This document shows, in pieces, positions 1 to 7,908 of a DNA stretch of 24,983 nt. The stretch lies in contig JBILVK010000036.1 of the NCBI GenBank assembly GCA_044370475.1, positions 1-24,983 on the forward strand, written 5' to 3'. Numbering within the stretch: position 1 is the stretch's first letter; every line of letters begins with the position of its first letter. The notes beneath the pieces are model-generated. The model did no database searches, was not told where the DNA came from, and worked only from the letters and a program-made list of their open reading frames with translations. The position numbers and the translations under genes are program-made. Source of the stretch: B1 sp044370475 (GTDB lineage: Bacteria; Bacteroidota; Bacteroidia; UKL13-3).

Positions 1-1
1 G

Positions 2-1750
2 GATCAGGCCAATGCCATTTCTGCTTACTTTCATAATTTAGGTTACCAAAAACAAGAAATGGTTGCCTTAATTATAGAAAACTGTCCAGAATACATTTGT
101 TTTGACCAAGGTTTAATGCAATTGGGATTGGTAAATGTTTCTATCTATCCAACCTTATCAGAATCTGAAGTAGAATACATTATTAACGATTCTGGCGCTA
201 AGGCCATTCTGGTGGGGACTCCGTTTTTATTGAAAAAAATCAATAAGATTAAAGGCAATTGTCCCAAACTAGAAAAGATAATTATTGCTTTTGACACAGA
301 CAAAAAAGAGGAAGGTGTAAGCACTTATGCAGAAATGATTGCAGAAGGAACCGCGCTTTATGCCAATACCAAGGATGCGATTGATGCGCGTTGCAACAGT
401 GTAACCAGAGACGATTTAAGCTGTCTACTCTATACTTCTGGAACTACAGGCAAGCCCAAAGGAGCCATGCTTACGCATGATAATTTTTTGAGTGATATTG
501 AAATGGCTGTTGAGCTGGTTTATATCATTAGCAAAGATTTTAGGTTCCTTTCATTCTTACCAATGTGTCATGTTTACGAAAGAACTGCTACTTATTATTT
601 GAGTACCATAGTAGGCTTTCAGGTTGCCTTTGCACAAAGCTTAGAAGCACTTACCACCAATATTAACGAAACCAAACCTACCGCTATTTTAACGGTTCCT
701 CGTTTATTAGAACGCATAGAAGAAAGGGTTCGTAAAAACGTAACTTCTAAAGGCGGTTTGAGCCTAAAGATTTTTAATTGGGCCATTGGCGTTGGTGAGC
801 AAAGACGCTTGTTGCGCGAAGATGGTAAGAAACCTGGATTCTTGTTGCAATTGCAATTAAACTTAGCAGAGAAATTGGTGTACTCTAAGATTAAAGAACG
901 CTTGGGTGGCAACATGAAAATTATGATTTCTGGAGGTGGTGCCATGCCACAACATGTGGGCGAATTTTTTGGCAACATAGATGTATTGGTTTGCGAAGGA
1001 TATGGTTTAACAGAAACCTCTCCATTGGTAACAGTTAACGAGCCGCATCGCCAGGTTTTTGGCGCGGTTGGTAGAGTTGGAAGATTAAACGAAGTAGCCA
1101 TTCAAAACCCAGATACCAAAGAAATTATTACCCTCCAAACCTTTGATTCTTTTGACCCTACTTTTGAGAGTGCGGAAGGCGAAATTTTGGTGAGAGGAAG
1201 AAACGTGATGAAGGGCTATTGGAACCTTCCAGAAGCTACCGCAGAAACCATTGATAAAGACGGATGGTTGCATACAGGTGATGTAGGTAAATTCTACAAA
1301 GGTTATTTAAAAATTACCGACCGTATTAAGAATATTTTGGTGAATTCTTTTGGAAAGAATGTATACCCTACACCTATCGAAAATACCTACTTAAAATCGA
1401 ACAAGATTGAGCAAATCTTCTTAATAGGCGACAAGCAAGAATACCTTACTGCCATTATAGTTCCTTCGCGTGAGGAAATGAAAGAAGTGTTTGGTTACAA
1501 AGATGATTACTTTGAGCAAGCCGATGACTTTATTAGAGATGCAGAAATCACTAAATGGATAGATGCAGATATGCATAAATATGCGCATGAATTGGGCAAG
1601 TTTGAAAGGGTAAAACACTTTGCATTGAAGCGCAGACCATTTACCTTAGAAGCAGGCGAAATGACCCCAACTCAAAAGGTAAAACGCAAATTGGTAGAGC
1701 AGAAATACGACAAAGAAATAAAAGCCATGTATGTGGCTGTGGCAGGCTAA
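2..1750 (+). CDS. Long-chain acyl-CoA synthetase (AMP-forming), 5' partial
   Basis: The frame is open from base 2, so the gene begins upstream of the window; the ATG at 59 is internal, because the 19 codons before it continue the family's N-terminal region. 582 residues are visible. The enzyme activates long-chain fatty acids to acyl-CoA through an acyl-adenylate. Visible motifs are the adenylate-forming P-loop YTSGTTGKPKG (about bases 430-465), the GYGLTETSP motif (about 1000-1025), the hinge and catalytic region DGWLHTGDVG with KITDRIKN (about 1260-1335), and a C-terminal lysine-rich segment (TPTQKVKRK). Overall it resembles the FadD15/FAA1-like long-chain group rather than short-chain acetyl-CoA synthetases; exact chain length cannot be told. 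Its TAA overlaps the TAG of the convergent GNAT gene (CTAA shared on opposite strands). Confidence 0.93.
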   Translation, partial: DQANAISAYFHNLGYQKQEMVALIIENCPEYICFDQGLMQLGLVNVSIYPTLSESEVEYIINDSGAKAILVGTPFLLKKINKIKGNCPKLEKIIIAFDTDKKEEGVSTYAEMIAEGTALYANTKDAIDARCNSVTRDDLSCLLYTSGTTGKPKGAMLTHDNFLSDIEMAVELVYIISKDFRFLSFLPMCHVYERTATYYLSTIVGFQVAFAQSLEALTTNINETKPTAILTVPRLLERIEERVRKNVTSKGGLSLKIFNWAIGVGEQRRLLREDGKKPGFLLQLQLNLAEKLVYSKIKERLGGNMKIMISGGGAMPQHVGEFFGNIDVLVCEGYGLTETSPLVTVNEPHRQVFGAVGRVGRLNEVAIQNPDTKEIITLQTFDSFDPTFESAEGEILVRGRNVMKGYWNLPEATAETIDKDGWLHTGDVGKFYKGYLKITDRIKNILVNSFGKNVYPTPIENTYLKSNKIEQIFLIGDKQEYLTAIIVPSREEMKEVFGYKDDYFEQADDFIRDAEITKWIDADMHKYAHELGKFERVKHFALKRRPFTLEAGEMTPTQKVKRKLVEQKYDKEIKAMYVAVAG

Positions 1751-2169
1751 TCGCCTATTACCATTTTAATATGTTCTATGCCTGCCTCCCAAAAATGTTC
1801 GCCATGGGGCTTAAATCCATGGCGGGCATACAAAGGTGCGGCAGCCAATTGGGCGTGTAAATAGAGCAATTCGTTACTGGGTTTTAACTCGTTTACCAAG
1901 GTCTGAACCAAGGCCGAGCCTACCCCTTTATTTCTGGCTTGATCCAATACTGCAAAGCGCTCAAGCTTATACCCATTGGAAGTTTTGCGCCACCTAGCTG
2001 TACCCACAGGCTCCCCATTGATGCTGGCCAAATAATGGGTAGACTCCTCCTCATTCTCCCATTCAAGCTCCTCTGGACAATCTTGTCCAATTACAAATAC
2101 CTCATGCCTAATGGCCCACGCTTTCTCTAAATCTGAATGCGCTGTTATTTTGTGGATGTCTATTTTCAT
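1747..2169 (-). CDS. GNAT family N-acetyltransferase
   Basis: 140 residues, a typical length for a single-domain GNAT. The acetyl-CoA pyrophosphate-binding motif is RNKGVG (residues 79-84), preceded by the beta4 strand KLERFAVL and followed by helix SALVQTLV; the C-terminal part has LYARHGFKPHGEHFWEAGI, the usual beta5-alpha4 region of ElaA/YjcF-like GNATs. I chose ATG at 2169 (MKIDIHKI) over an upstream in-frame codon at 2214, because the extra 15 residues look like untranslated sequence and overlap the divergent fbaB promoter. Substrate unknown; the family acetylates amines on small molecules or proteins. It is divergent from fbaB (58 bp between starts) and convergent with the acyl-CoA synthetase, whose stop it overlaps. 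Confidence 0.88.
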   Translation of the reverse strand: MKIDIHKITAHSDLEKAWAIRHEVFVIGQDCPEELEWENEEESTHYLASINGEPVGTARWRKTSNGYKLERFAVLDQARNKGVGSALVQTLVNELKPSNELLYLHAQLAAAPLYARHGFKPHGEHFWEAGIEHIKMVIGD

Positions 2170-2172
2170 TTT

Positions 2173-2206
2173 TTTGGAACAAATTTTATAAAAAAATGTA
2201 AGTTTG
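2173..2206 (+). promoter_or_regulatory. Bacteroidota-type promoter of fbaB
   Basis: A -33 TTTG at 2173-2176 and an exact -7 TAnnTTTG (TAAGTTTG) at 2199-2206, separated by 22 bp. Transcription would start near 2212, about 15 nt before the fbaB ATG at 2228. Matches the known Bacteroidota sigma factor consensus; not experimentally supported. Confidence 0.6.
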
Positions 2207-2227
2207 TACAGCAATTATACCTTAAAT

Positions 2228-3280
2228 ATGACAAAAATAGCCGAATTATTAGGCGATAGCGCAGCGTCGTTATTGAACCACGAATGTAAAACCATTTCAA
2301 AAAGCCAATTGCATTTGCCAGGTGGCGATTTCCTAGATCGCGTTTTTTTACAAAGTAACCGTTCTCCCCAAGTATTAAGAAGTCTAGGTGCAATTTATGA
2401 GCACGGTAGATTGGGCGGGTCTGGTTATGTTTCTATTTTACCTGTTGACCAAGGCATTGAGCACAGTGCTGGCGCATCATTTGCACCAAATCCTGCCTAC
2501 TTTGATCCAGAAAATATTATTAAGTTAGCTATTGAAGGCGGTTGTAATGCAGTTGCATCTACTTATGGTGTATTGGCAGCTTGCTCAAGAAAATATGCTC
2601 ACAAAATTCCTTTCATTGTTAAACTTAACCACAACGAATTCTTAAGCTACCCAAATAAATTCGACCAAATTATGTTTGGTTCAGTAGAAGAAGCTTGGAA
2701 CTTAGGAGCTACTGCAGTAGGTGCAACCATTTACTTTGGTTCAGACGAAAGCGGCAGACAAATACAAGAAGTTGCAGCAGCTTTTGAACGCGCTCACGAG
2801 TTAGGAATGGCAACTGTTTTATGGTGCTATACCCGTAACAATGCCTTCAAAAAAGATGGTGTAGATTACCATACAGCAGCAGATTTAACTGGACAAGCCA
2901 ATCACTTAGGTGTTACCATTCAAGCTGATATTATCAAGCAAAAATTACCTACCACCAACGGAGGTTATACTGCCTTAAATTTTGGCAAAACACACAACAA
3001 AGTGTATACAGAACTTTCATCTAGTCACCCAATTGATTTAACCCGTTACCAAATAGCTAATTGCTATATGGGTCGTATGGGTTTAATTAACTCAGGTGGA
3101 GAGAGCAAAGGCGCAACAGATTTAGCAGAAGCAGTAACCACAGCAGTAATCAACAAACGTGCTGGCGGACATGGCTTAATCTCTGGTCGTAAAGCATTCC
3201 AAAAACCAATGAACGAAGGTGTAGCTTTGTTAAACGCCATCCAAGACGTTTACCTAGATCCAAGCGTAACTATCGCATAA
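2228..3280 (+). CDS. fbaB: Class I fructose-bisphosphate aldolase (FbaB/DhnA type)
   Basis: 350 residues, the same length as the E. coli FbaB family. It cleaves fructose 1,6-bisphosphate to DHAP and glyceraldehyde 3-phosphate through a Schiff base, in cytosolic glycolysis and gluconeogenesis. The likely Schiff-base lysine is K237 in ADIIKQK. Other family signatures are LPVDQGIEH (residues 71-79), the ANCYMGRMGLINSGG phosphate-binding region, and the C-terminal block KRAGGHGLISGRKAF; the protein ends in VYLDPSVTIA, as typical. I chose ATG 2228 rather than the upstream TTG at 2204, since 2204 lies within the -7 promoter element. It is monocistronic: its own promoter upstream and a strong terminator downstream. 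Very confident. Confidence 0.97.
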   Translation: MTKIAELLGDSAASLLNHECKTISKSQLHLPGGDFLDRVFLQSNRSPQVLRSLGAIYEHGRLGGSGYVSILPVDQGIEHSAGASFAPNPAYFDPENIIKLAIEGGCNAVASTYGVLAACSRKYAHKIPFIVKLNHNEFLSYPNKFDQIMFGSVEEAWNLGATAVGATIYFGSDESGRQIQEVAAAFERAHELGMATVLWCYTRNNAFKKDGVDYHTAADLTGQANHLGVTIQADIIKQKLPTTNGGYTALNFGKTHNKVYTELSSSHPIDLTRYQIANCYMGRMGLINSGGESKGATDLAEAVTTAVINKRAGGHGLISGRKAFQKPMNEGVALLNAIQDVYLDPSVTIA

Positions 3281-3330
3281 TTAGTCTTTACCGAAATGGC
3301 AGGTAGCAACCTGTTATTGCGTTATATTAA

Positions 3331-3377
3331 ACCACGAATCACCAGTATATTCCATGCTGGTAGTTCGTGGTTTTTTT
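3331..3377 (+). terminator. Rho-independent terminator after fbaB
   Basis: Stem accacgaa (3331-3338) pairs with ttcgtggt (3364-3371); an inner stem accag (3341-3345) pairs with ctggt (3357-3361), with 2-nt bulges between and an 11-nt loop. A run of seven T (3371-3377) follows. It lies 50 bp after the fbaB stop and separates fbaB from the AraC gene. Confidence 0.85.
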
Positions 3378-3434
3378 GCTTTTGGTAGTCTTCGTCATTT
3401 TTTATATATTGAGGCATAATTTGCTTGTAGAAAC

Positions 3435-4559
3435 ATGTGGTTGTCTCTTATAAATATCTTATCAGTACTCAATATACTTATCATCTGTTTTTACCTCGTT
3501 TTTAGGAAGAACAATATTTTGCCAAACTATATTTTGGCCATCGCTTTTTTGATTCCAGGATTGTATTTTATAGACAATCTTTTAATCTTAAACCAACAAT
3601 TAATTCAGTATCCATTTGCATTCTTTTTGGTTCAAACCTTGGCCGTTTTCTTTCCGCCAAGCGTTTATTTTTATGTGCATTTGCTGCTGTCACACAACAG
3701 AAAATTCCATCAGTTATTGTCGCTTGGATCGGCCCTATTGCTGCTTTTTATCTTAAAAATTACCGCAGATTTTTACGGTCTGAACCAAATTGAACAAGAC
3801 CAATTTATTGCCAATTTAGCAAGCGAAAATAATTACCCGCAAATTGTGCTTGTGTACACCGTTGTATTTTATGCTTGGCAATTGGTTTATTTTGGCGTGC
3901 TATTTTATGATGTGTGGGATTATTACAGACAAGCTCAGAATTCTTTCTCGCATTTTGATCGTTTAAAGATAGATTACCTTCAAAAATTTATGCTCCTTTT
4001 GGGTGCGCTTAGTTTTGTTTTAGTGATTTCTTATTTAAGCTTACCTTTACCTGTGGTTGATTATGGCATATTGCCTGTTATTGTAAGTATTATCAACGTT
4101 TTCATCATCTTCTTTGCCGTAAAACACCAGGCCGTTTTTAGCAAAAGTAGTTACCTCGAACTGGTGATAGAAAACCAAATGCTGCAGGCCAATTTGGATG
4201 CAGAAATATTGCCAGCAAATCATCAAAAAGTTACTGAGCTTGGTATAAAGCTGGAGCAATTGCTCCTTACCCAAAAATCCTACCAAAATCCAGATTGTAG
4301 GTTGGCCCATTTGGCCCAACAATTAAACGAACCCGATTACTTGGTTTCGCAAGCGCTAAACAAGCATTTTGGCAAGAGTTTTTTTGAACTCATGAATGAA
4401 TTGCGCATTAACGATGCCCTCCAATTATTGGCAGGCGAAACTTCAAAAAAGTACACCATTGAGGCTATTTGCTTTGAGGTTGGCTTTAATAGCAGGGCAG
4501 CTTTTTACCGCGCCTTTAAAAAACATACCGGCAAAACCCCAAGTGAGTATATTAAATAA
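3435..4559 (+). CDS. 7TM membrane-bound AraC-family transcriptional regulator
   Basis: 374 residues. The N-terminal part holds about seven hydrophobic segments (approximately residues 2-25, 33-53, 60-88, 92-112, 133-158, 184-203 and 210-228), and the C-terminal ~105 residues are an AraC/XylS double helix-turn-helix. Clear HTH features are LAHLAQQLNEPDYLVSQALN (first HTH) and the family signature around EAICFEVGFNSRAAFYRAFKKHTGKTPSEY (second HTH). This architecture is common in Bacteroidota, where the membrane part is thought to sense a signal and control nearby genes. The T9SS cargo gene 121 bp downstream on the same strand is a possible target, by proximity only. ATG 3435 places the first membrane helix right after the start. 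Ligand unknown. Confidence 0.9.
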   Translation: MWLSLINILSVLNILIICFYLVFRKNNILPNYILAIAFLIPGLYFIDNLLILNQQLIQYPFAFFLVQTLAVFFPPSVYFYVHLLLSHNRKFHQLLSLGSALLLLFILKITADFYGLNQIEQDQFIANLASENNYPQIVLVYTVVFYAWQLVYFGVLFYDVWDYYRQAQNSFSHFDRLKIDYLQKFMLLLGALSFVLVISYLSLPLPVVDYGILPVIVSIINVFIIFFAVKHQAVFSKSSYLELVIENQMLQANLDAEILPANHQKVTELGIKLEQLLLTQKSYQNPDCRLAHLAQQLNEPDYLVSQALNKHFGKSFFELMNELRINDALQLLAGETSKKYTIEAICFEVGFNSRAAFYRAFKKHTGKTPSEYIK

Positions 4560-4597
4560 AAGCCTGACTTTAAGTTAATTTGAAAACTGGGACAGGT

Positions 4598-4605
4598 TAA
4601 TTTTG
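4598..4605 (+). promoter_or_regulatory. Candidate -7 element upstream of the T9SS cargo gene
   Basis: Exact TAnnTTTG match (TAATTTTG). A TTTG at 4579-4582 is only 15 bp upstream, shorter than the usual spacer, so the -33 element is doubtful. It would give a leader of about 70 nt before ATG 4681. Confidence 0.35.
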
Positions 4606-4680
4606 TCTCACTTTGCCAAAATAGACAGCAAAAACAGGGATGCTGCTTAAAATTGATTTCACTTATTAAGCACCTGTAAA

Positions 4681-6132
4681 ATGATGAAAAAACTCCTTCT
4701 ACTTATGCTACTTGCATTCTTGGGAAACGCCCAAGCACAAACTTTTGAAAAGACATTCTCATGCACCAAAGGTGCTTATGAATATGCCAACTCGGGCTTT
4801 GAATTGGCAGATGGCAAAATTTTGATTGGTATAAACAATACCATTTTATGTTTGGCCGCCAATGGAGATTCGCTCTGGACAAAAACCTATACTAATTTTG
4901 GGGATATAGCCAAGCTTTTTAGAAACAATCAAGGCGATTTAATGGCAGCCACCACGCTTGGCAAAATGATTATTCTAAAAATAAACGAAGCAAATGGCGA
5001 CACGCTTTCATCCTTTAGACCGCCTGCACAAATACCCAACTCAGGTTATATAATCAACGATTTAGCCATACTACCCGACGGAGATTATATATTGGCTTAC
5101 ACCTATGGCGGCGGCGGCAATGGCGGCATACTCACTCGTTTTACACCAGGTAGTACTTCTAGAAAATGGTCGAATGATTATGCAGGTAAAAATGTATCGC
5201 CCAAGGCCATTTGCATAGACGATACCACTTTGGTTTTTGGAGGCTACAAAGGAAGTCCGCAAACCAATTGGGACTTTGATCTATACTTAGAAAAGATATC
5301 CTTGAACAACGTAAGCATATGGAACAAATCTTACCTCAACTACCGCTCCACTTATAAGGACAGATTGGTTGGCTTGCAAAAAAACAACAACAACCAATAC
5401 CTGTTGGCCGCCAATTTCTCTTTCAGAAACAGGGCTTGTCCGGCCATCTTAAAAGTAGCCAACAATGGAGATAGTCTATCATTAAGTGTTTTACCAACCC
5501 ACCAAGGCGACACAGTAAACCACGGCTATTGCTACTCTTTGCAGCGCAATGGAAGCAATGGATTTTATGCAGCAGGCATGGTAAATTTAACCAAAAATGA
5601 CCCAAAAGACAAGCCCAAAGGAATGGGTTATATGGCCATTTTTGAAGTGAACGAAAGCGGAGAAATTATTAAATCTGCGGCTTATAATGATATAGGCTTT
5701 TACCAAATTGGAACTAACACTTATGGACAAGCACAACCATGGGGAACCAACGCTTTTAAATGCAAAGATGGTTCTTATTTGCTTTACGGCACCGGCAATC
5801 GTTTAATGCCTATAACGGGAGGCTTTTGGGAAAGTCAGTATAGGGGTTATGTGGTCAAAAACACCGCCTTTGTTACAGGCCTTACGTCTATGGAAGAAAT
5901 TGCCTCACCCCTATTGGCCTATCCCAATCCGTTTAGCTCAGAATTAAACATTGAAAGTGCGCACAATATTGAAGAAATAAGTGTACTCAATTTACAGGGA
6001 AAAGAGATGCTCAATCTAAGGCCAAATGTTGCCCAATTTACGCTCAATTTAGAGGCACTAACACCAGGCATTTATTTGGTTCGAACCGAAAATAGATACG
6101 GCTCAAAATACCTGAAAGTACTGAAGAATTAG
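4681..6132 (+). CDS. Secreted protein with T9SS type A C-terminal sorting domain
   Basis: 483 residues. Starts with a Sec signal peptide (MMKK, then a leucine-rich core to about residue 18; likely cut after AQA). The middle has recurring beta-strand units of the kind found in surface propellers (for example LADGKILIGI, LPDGDYILAY, TLVFGGYKG, GSNGFYAAGM, DGSYLLYGTG), suggesting a beta-propeller-like fold; no catalytic motif is recognisable. The last ~75 residues are a T9SS sorting domain: YPNPFSSELNIES, then ISVLNLQGKEM, and LTPGIYLVRTENRYGSKYLKVLKN. This marks the protein for export by the type IX system, whose translocon gene sprA lies later in this window, and for release or anchoring at the cell surface. 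The specific role is unknown. Confidence 0.88.
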   Translation: MMKKLLLLMLLAFLGNAQAQTFEKTFSCTKGAYEYANSGFELADGKILIGINNTILCLAANGDSLWTKTYTNFGDIAKLFRNNQGDLMAATTLGKMIILKINEANGDTLSSFRPPAQIPNSGYIINDLAILPDGDYILAYTYGGGGNGGILTRFTPGSTSRKWSNDYAGKNVSPKAICIDDTTLVFGGYKGSPQTNWDFDLYLEKISLNNVSIWNKSYLNYRSTYKDRLVGLQKNNNNQYLLAANFSFRNRACPAILKVANNGDSLSLSVLPTHQGDTVNHGYCYSLQRNGSNGFYAAGMVNLTKNDPKDKPKGMGYMAIFEVNESGEIIKSAAYNDIGFYQIGTNTYGQAQPWGTNAFKCKDGSYLLYGTGNRLMPITGGFWESQYRGYVVKNTAFVTGLTSMEEIASPLLAYPNPFSSELNIESAHNIEEISVLNLQGKEMLNLRPNVAQFTLNLEALTPGIYLVRTENRYGSKYLKVLKN

Positions 6133-6238
6133 GCAATATTTGCTTACTTATTTTTTATATATTAGGGTTCTAATCTAGCTGAATAAACTATGTTTTACCA
6201 ATCTTTTTTTGCATATTTGTATATAAAGAAACAAGAAA

Positions 6239-6481
6239 ATGACTTTGCAATTTATTCATGATAATAAAGGAAATACCACTGGTGTATTTATACCTATTGA
6301 GGAATGGCAATCTTTAAAAACCAAATATTCAGAATTACAAATTGAAGAAGTGGAAAACGTTACAGAACATTCCCAATGGCAAAGGCAATTACTAGACCAA
6401 AGGTTAAATGAATATTACGCACATCCTGAGGATTTGTTAGACTTCAATAAAACTTTAGATGATTTAGACAAGAGTCTATGA
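6239..6481 (+). CDS. Putative antitoxin of a RelE/ParE-type module
   Basis: 80 residues. It begins with the pattern LQFIHDNKGNTTGVFIPIEEWQSL, which resembles short Bacteroidota Phd/YefM-like antitoxins with a beta-strand core and an 'IPIxEWxxL' helix, followed by a charged C-terminal tail that would wrap the toxin. The assignment rests mainly on partner: its TGA overlaps the ATG of the downstream toxin gene by 4 bp (ATGA), the usual arrangement for coupled translation. A near match to a Bacteroidota -7 element (CATATTTG, 6212-6219) lies 20 bp upstream. The antitoxin is expected to bind the toxin and repress the operon; no operator is evident. Confidence 0.7.
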   Translation: MTLQFIHDNKGNTTGVFIPIEEWQSLKTKYSELQIEEVENVTEHSQWQRQLLDQRLNEYYAHPEDLLDFNKTLDDLDKSL

Positions 6482-6777
6482 TATACAAAATTTATAATAC
6501 CCCTTCGGTTAGGAATGACATCATTGAGGCTACAAATTATTATAAAAAAATAAACCCAAATTTATCCAAGCAATTTTTAGTTCGTTTGCGAGAGGCTATT
6601 CGTTACATTTCCAATTCTCCTGAAAAGTTTCAATTAAAATATAAACAAGTAAGAACACTTCTACTAAGACAATTTCCTTATCATATTCATTTTTTAATAG
6701 ATGAAGAAAAAAGGCAAGTTATCATTCTTGCAATTATACATGCCTATAAAAATCCGACGGATTACTCAAATAGGTAA
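6478..6777 (+). CDS. RelE/ParE superfamily toxin
   Basis: 99 residues. Family features: N-terminal strand YKIYNTPSVRNDIIEATNYYKKINPNLSKQF, with the alpha-helical 'A..YY....P.L...F' pattern; the central strand-turn-strand FQLKYKQVRTLLLRQFPYHIHFLID; and the C-terminal strand VIILAIIHAYKNP, which is the standard ParE/RelE ending. Members are either ribosome-dependent mRNA interferases (RelE) or gyrase poisons (ParE); the sequence alone does not tell which, although the 'RRFPY.I.F' core and 'H..rnP' end are shared by both. Overlaps the antitoxin by 4 bp. This pair opens the accessory stretch ahead of the repeats. Confidence 0.85.
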   Translation: MIYKIYNTPSVRNDIIEATNYYKKINPNLSKQFLVRLREAIRYISNSPEKFQLKYKQVRTLLLRQFPYHIHFLIDEEKRQVIILAIIHAYKNPTDYSNR

Positions 6778-6817
6778 AATTCCTACAAGGTCTCGCCCAT
6801 TTTAGAAAATAGCTTCC

Positions 6818-6849
6818 ACCAAACAGGGTAACACGCATGTGTGTTTGGT
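6818..6849. repeat. Inverted repeat (hairpin) after the toxin gene
   Basis: accaaaca (6818-6825) pairs perfectly with tgtttggt (6842-6849); an inner cac/gtg (6832-6834 and 6839-6841) can extend it. No T-run follows on either side, so it is not a classic terminator. It may stabilise the 3' end of the toxin mRNA or be a remnant of a mobile repeat. Confidence 0.5.
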
Positions 6850-6857
6850 TCAAACCG

Positions 6858-6881
6858 AAAAATGGCCTCTGGCATTTTTTT
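6858..6881 (+). terminator. Possible terminator downstream of the toxin-antitoxin operon
   Basis: aaaaat (6858-6863), bulged g, gcc (6865-6867), loop tct, ggc (6871-6873), then attttttt. A short A/T-rich stem with only three G:C pairs followed by a T-run; weak but correctly placed 80 bp after the toxin stop. Confidence 0.35.
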
Positions 6882-6914
6882 AGCTAAAGATGCGCAGATT
6901 ATTTTTACAAAACT

Positions 6915-6951
6915 GCTAATAGCTAATGGCCAACAGCTAGGTGCTAGAAGC
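6915..6951. repeat. Heptad repeat block A (GCYANNN units)
   Basis: Five consecutive 7-bp units each starting GCYA: GCTAATA, GCTAATG, GCCAACA, GCTAGGT, GCTAGAA, then a final GC. The phase is kept without interruption. Same unit type as the blocks at 7115-7149 and 8106-8160. Confidence 0.6.
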
Positions 6952-7002
6952 AAAAAACAGCCACAGATTCACAGATTATTTTATTGCATTTGGGTTCTGG
7001 CG

Positions 7003-7144
7003 GCTGGCGAGGTCGTTGGTCTTTAGTCTTTGGGTGATAGTCATTGATGAATCTGCAATCTCCCAAATCAAAAAGTAGTAAATAATATTTCTGAAATAGG
7101 CAGAGGCGCAAAAAGCCAGAGGCCAGAGGCTAGCTGCCAGATGC
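7003..7144. repeat. Long direct repeat, copy 1 (upstream of the kinase gene)
   Basis: Begins GCTGGCGAGGT and ends GCCAGATGC; aligns in order with 7909-8128 through shared stretches such as TTTGGGTGATAGTCATTG, GCAATCTCCC, CTGAAATAGGCAGA and GCGCAAAAAGCCAGAGG. Contains a short TTGGTCG/TTAGTCT section and a GCYA-heptad section (7115-7149: GCCAGAG, GCCAGAG, GCTAGCT, GCCAGAT, GCTAACC). No long open frame with coding character. Probably a dispersed non-coding repeat family. Confidence 0.8.
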
Positions 7145-7184
7145 TAACCATGCGCCTATCTTCCATAATGTTTAAGATTTTTCA

Positions 7185-7192
7185 TACCTTTG
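7185..7192 (+). promoter_or_regulatory. Candidate -7 element of the kinase gene
   Basis: Exact TAnnTTTG match (TACCTTTG), six bases before ATG 7198. If used, the transcript would be leaderless or nearly so. No convincing -33 element is seen. Confidence 0.4.
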
Positions 7193-7197
7193 CCTTG

Positions 7198-7839
7198 ATG
7201 CAAAATCATCTAAAGAATGAATTACACCATATCATTTCAGGAAAGAGCCAAGTTAGGTTTGGAACAATTATCCAAGCAGTTGCCAGTTACCTTGACGATG
7301 GCACGCAAACAAGCCCAGAAGTTGAAAAACCAAAGCAAGTCAGAGAAGAAGAAACAAAGAAATTAGAGTATTTTATTACTACCAGAAATCTTTGGGTTCA
7401 CAAAATTGATTTTTCACAGTATGTTAGTGAAGGCGCTGAACAAAGAGTATACCTAAATGGAGCAGATCACGTTCTTAAGTTAAACGACGCTATTTATTAC
7501 AGTTGTTGGAAAGACTATTTTTATAATCTAATTCTTCACAACTTCTTTTTTCAAGATACTGCTTATGAACTTATCGGTTTCACGAAAGAAAATGAAACGC
7601 TATATGCTGTTGTGAAACAATCTTATGTTACAATCACACAAGTAACAGATCTGAGTGAGGTTAAGTCATTCCTCAGTGCAAATGGTTTTATAAACAAACG
7701 CAATAATGACTATTTCAACCCTGATTTGGGTATTATTCTTGAGGATTTGCATGATGAAAATGTTTTGACACAAAATAACATCTTATACTTCATCGATACG
7801 GTATTTTATATTACAAAGGAGTTTTGGAATGAAATGTAG
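7198..7839 (+). CDS. Small kinase-like protein of the polyvalent-protein kinase family
   Basis: 213 residues. It resembles the Ser/Thr/Tyr kinase-like domain described in 'polyvalent proteins' of phages and conjugative elements, which also occurs as a stand-alone gene in Bacteroidota. Motifs in order: N-terminal helix with IISGKSQVRFG; EGAEQRVYL (residues 79-87, glycine-loop-like); VLK with K94 as the likely ATP lysine; HNFFFQDTAYELIGF; LEDLHDENVL, with H185-D186 and N188 as catalytic-loop-like residues; and YFIDTVFY, with D200 as the metal-binding aspartate. Start: ATG 7198 gives the family-like N terminus (QNHLKNELHH); upstream in-frame ATGs (7141, 7150, 7168) lie in or beside the repeat and are less likely. 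The gene is alone between two direct repeats, which suggests arrival by transfer. The recall of the family is from memory; the kinase motifs are visible. Confidence 0.7.
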   Translation: MQNHLKNELHHIISGKSQVRFGTIIQAVASYLDDGTQTSPEVEKPKQVREEETKKLEYFITTRNLWVHKIDFSQYVSEGAEQRVYLNGADHVLKLNDAIYYSCWKDYFYNLILHNFFFQDTAYELIGFTKENETLYAVVKQSYVTITQVTDLSEVKSFLSANGFINKRNNDYFNPDLGIILEDLHDENVLTQNNILYFIDTVFYITKEFWNEM

Positions 7840-7908
7840 CATAGAATTTTAAACCTTTGTAACTTGCTAATCATGGTCAAATAGTACTGATAGATTTGGT
7901 GAATAAGA

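Larger units (their letters stand above)
6778..7197. other. Gene-free accessory stretch with hairpins and heptad repeats
   Basis: 420 bp without a convincing gene. It holds a hairpin (6818-6849), a possible terminator (6858-6881), a block of 7-bp units (6915-6951), the first copy of a direct repeat (7003-7144), and a candidate -7 promoter element for the kinase gene (7185-7192). A 61-codon open frame at 6841-7026 has no family-like features, runs through the repeats and is not called. Confidence 0.7.

Noticed and set aside
619..1101. 160-codon antisense open frame inside the acyl-CoA synthetase gene
   Set aside because: Fully overlaps conserved motifs of the real gene and reads as a shadow.
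6841..7026. 61-codon open frame between toxin and kinase genes
   Set aside because: It runs through a hairpin, heptad units and the start of a dispersed repeat, and its product has no protein-like composition or family match.
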